From Pseudomonadota bacterium (GTDB taxonomy: Bacteria > Pseudomonadota > Gammaproteobacteria > Burkholderiales > Thiobacillaceae), in NCBI GenBank assembly GCA_021802555.1, contig JAJZRU010000015.1, forward strand, positions 1 to 60,636: a stretch of 60,636 bases of DNA, in the 5' to 3' direction. The number at the start of each line of letters is the position of its first letter. Position 1 is the first letter of the stretch. Shown in pieces: positions 59,464 through 60,636 of this stretch. The notes beneath the pieces were generated by a model, which was not told the origin of the DNA, did no database searches, and saw only the letters and a list, made by a program, of their open reading frames with translations. The position numbers were made by a program, and so were the translations under genes.

Positions 59464-59985
59464 ATCGCAACGGATAAAGAAACGCGAATCAACGGCCAGA
59501 TCACCGCACCGGAGATTCGATTGATAGGCATAGAAGGGGAACAACTCGGCATCGTGGGCCTGCGCCAGGCGCTGGCGGCTGCCGAAGATGCGGAACTGGA
59601 CTTGGTGGAAATCGCCCCCACGGCGCAGCCGCCGGTGTGCCGGATCATGGATTTCGGCAAGTTCAAGTACCAGGAAAGCAAGCGCCAGCACGAGGCCAAG
59701 CTCAAGCAGAAGCAGGTGCAGGTGAAGGAAGTGAAGTTCCGGCCCGGCACCGACGAAGGCGACTATCAGGTCAAGCTCAGGAATCTGCAGAGGTTTCTGG
59801 GGGAAGGCGATAAGGCGAAAGTGACTCTGCGCTTCCGCGGGCGCGAGATGACCCACCAGGAGCTGGGCCTGGCCCTGCTAAAAAGGGTGGAAGCGGATTT
59901 GACGGAAGCTGCCCTGGTGGAGCAGTTCCCCAAGCTGGAAGGGCGGCAGATGGTGATGGTGCTGACGCCCAAGAAAAAGAAATAA
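59464..59985 (+). CDS. infC: Translation initiation factor IF-3, non-ATG start
   Basis: A 173-residue IF-3. Family sequence begins right after the start: [20 protein letters not shown], then [20 protein letters not shown] and the C-terminal domain ending LTPKKKK. The codon at the correct place is ATC (59464), with GGAG 8 bases upstream. No ATG or GTG in frame fits; the ATG codons at 59445 and 59450 are out of frame or stop at once, and TTG 59521 would delete 19 conserved residues. A rare start codon in infC is known elsewhere as the basis of IF-3 autoregulation. Confidence 0.93.
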   Translation: MATDKETRINGQITAPEIRLIGIEGEQLGIVGLRQALAAAEDAELDLVEIAPTAQPPVCRIMDFGKFKYQESKRQHEAKLKQKQVQVKEVKFRPGTDEGDYQVKLRNLQRFLGEGDKAKVTLRFRGREMTHQELGLALLKRVEADLTEAALVEQFPKLEGRQMVMVLTPKKKK

Positions 59986-59986
59986 G

Positions 59987-60056
59987 CTTATCCCGGACAC
60001 GAAGTGTCGGGATAAGTGTCCCGTTCAAGCGCACGCTGCGCGACGCTTAATCGGGA
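59987..60056 (+). promoter_or_regulatory. Paired hairpins in the infC-rpmI gap
   Basis: CTTATCCCGGACAC pairs with GTGTCGGGATAAG (59987-60013, one bulge). Then GTCCCG...CGGGAC with an inner AAGCG...CGCTT stem follows (about 60018-60056). The position just before rpmI-rplT suggests a leader where L20 could bind its own mRNA; this is inference from location. There is no T-run directly after the first stem. Confidence 0.5.
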
Positions 60057-60151
60057 CGAGCCCGGTTCGCCGGGGAACAAGTGATCGACGGGTTGTGCAA
60101 GTGCATCAAGGGTGATGCCGCCTGCGGTCATGACATAAAACGGAGCAAGCA

Positions 60152-60349
60152 ATGCCCAAGATGAAATCCAAGAGCGGGGCCGCCAAGCGGTTTCGCGCCC
60201 TGGGCGGCGGCAAGTTCAAGCGTACCCACGCTTTCCTGCGCCACATCCTCACCAAGAAGACCACCAAGCGCAAGCGCCAGTTGCGCGGCATGGCGGCGGT
60301 GCACGACACCAACGCCAAATCCGTGCGCCGCATGCTGCCCTACGCCTGA
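60152..60349 (+). CDS. rpmI: 50S ribosomal protein L35
   Basis: A 65-residue basic ribosomal protein starting [20 protein letters not shown] with the family-typical [20 protein letters not shown] and [20 protein letters not shown]. It has a GGAG RBS and is followed by rplT after 13 bp. Confidence 0.97.
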   Translation: MPKMKSKSGAAKRFRALGGGKFKRTHAFLRHILTKKTTKRKRQLRGMAAVHDTNAKSVRRMLPYA

Positions 60350-60362
60350 AGGAGGATAGACC

Positions 60363-60636
60363 ATGCCACGCGTGAAACGGGGCGTCACCGCCCGCGCCAG
60401 CCACAAGAAAGTCCTCGACGCCGCCAAGGGCTACCGGGGCCGCCGCAAGAACGTCTTCCGCATCGCCAACGAGGCGGTGATGAAGGCGGGCCAATATGCC
60501 TATCGCGACCGCCGCCAGCGCAAGCGCCAGTTCCGCGCGCTCTGGATCGCCCGCATCAACGCGGCGGCGCGCGAGCACGGCCTGTCCTACAGCGTATTCA
60601 TGAACGGCCTGAAAAAAGCCGCCATGGAGCTGGACC
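60363..60636 (+). CDS. rplT: 50S ribosomal protein L20, N-terminal part
   Basis: The first 91 residues of L20, cut by the right edge of the window: [60 protein letters not shown] and [18 protein letters not shown]20 assembles early in the 50S subunit and usually represses its own operon. The RBS GGAGG precedes ATG 60363. Confidence 0.97.
   Translation, partial: MPRVKRGVTARASHKKVLDAAKGYRGRRKNVFRIANEAVMKAGQYAYRDRRQRKRQFRALWIARINAAAREHGLSYSVFMNGLKKAAMELD

Noticed and set aside
1-60636. CRISPR arrays, rRNA operons, prophage or integrase genes
   Set aside because: I looked for evenly spaced direct repeats, rRNA motifs and phage structural or integrase proteins and saw none.

Overview
This 60.6 kb window is GC-rich, densely coded chromosome of a betaproteobacterium. 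The evidence is the gene order hemH-hrcA-nadK-recN, the thrS-infC-rpmI-rplT cluster, a DUF1841 protein, an RpfE-type protein, the MsrP/MsrQ pair and HemP. I cannot name a genus; Rhodocyclales or Nitrosomonadales-like is a guess. There is no prophage, CRISPR array or rRNA operon. Mobile DNA is limited to a REP-associated transposase with its REPs, one decayed insertion scar, a toxin-antitoxin module set between copies of a host gene start, and some palindromic intergenic repeats.

Layout. 1-2.5 kb: a truncated SulP transporter, a DUF1841 protein, and a toxin/antitoxin pair inserted just upstream of it. 2.5-4.1 kb: msrPQ periplasmic methionine sulfoxide repair. 4.1-10.6 kb (minus strand): a co-oriented set behind a near-ideal Fur box: hemP, an outer-membrane protein, two FMN-binding proteins, apbE, a small cytochrome-b-like membrane protein and two paralogous porins. 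It reads as an iron-regulated, envelope-located flavin electron-transfer system and is my main candidate for something undescribed. 11-12.3 kb: cbpA-cbpM. 12.4-17 kb: IclR regulator, a divergent phosphoketolase-like ThDP enzyme and a four-carbon-acid-sugar kinase (DUF1537), a probable uncharacterised carbon pathway. 17-27.8 kb: tRNA-Val, gltX, a DsrE protein, an RpfE-type protein, yjbQ, lolC/E-lolD-comEC-relA and an extradiol dioxygenase. 27.8-28.7 kb: an insertion scar with a truncated AlbA_2 gene, three tandem hairpins, a 50-residue ORF and an IS200/IS605-like end. 28.7-36 kb: hemH, hrcA, nadK, recN, a hemolysin III-family protein and two cell-wall enzymes.

36.3-48.9 kb is a nitrate assimilation island: nasA, nirB-nirD-nitrate transporter, a PP2C/Ser-Thr kinase fusion, a RAYT transposase, then nasT-nasS-globin on the minus strand. 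I see sigma-54 (-24/-12) sequences before nasA, nirB and nasT, NtrC-like sites before nasA and nirB, and intrinsic-terminator hairpins just before nasT and before nasS. This suggests nitrogen control of initiation (NtrC/sigma-54) combined with nitrate control of elongation (NasS/NasT antitermination).

49-60.6 kb is housekeeping: yhdP, a nitrilase-family amidase, tldD, an ankyrin protein, aroG behind a Phe-rich leader peptide and terminator (an attenuator), thrS, infC with a non-canonical ATC start, rpmI and the beginning of rplT.
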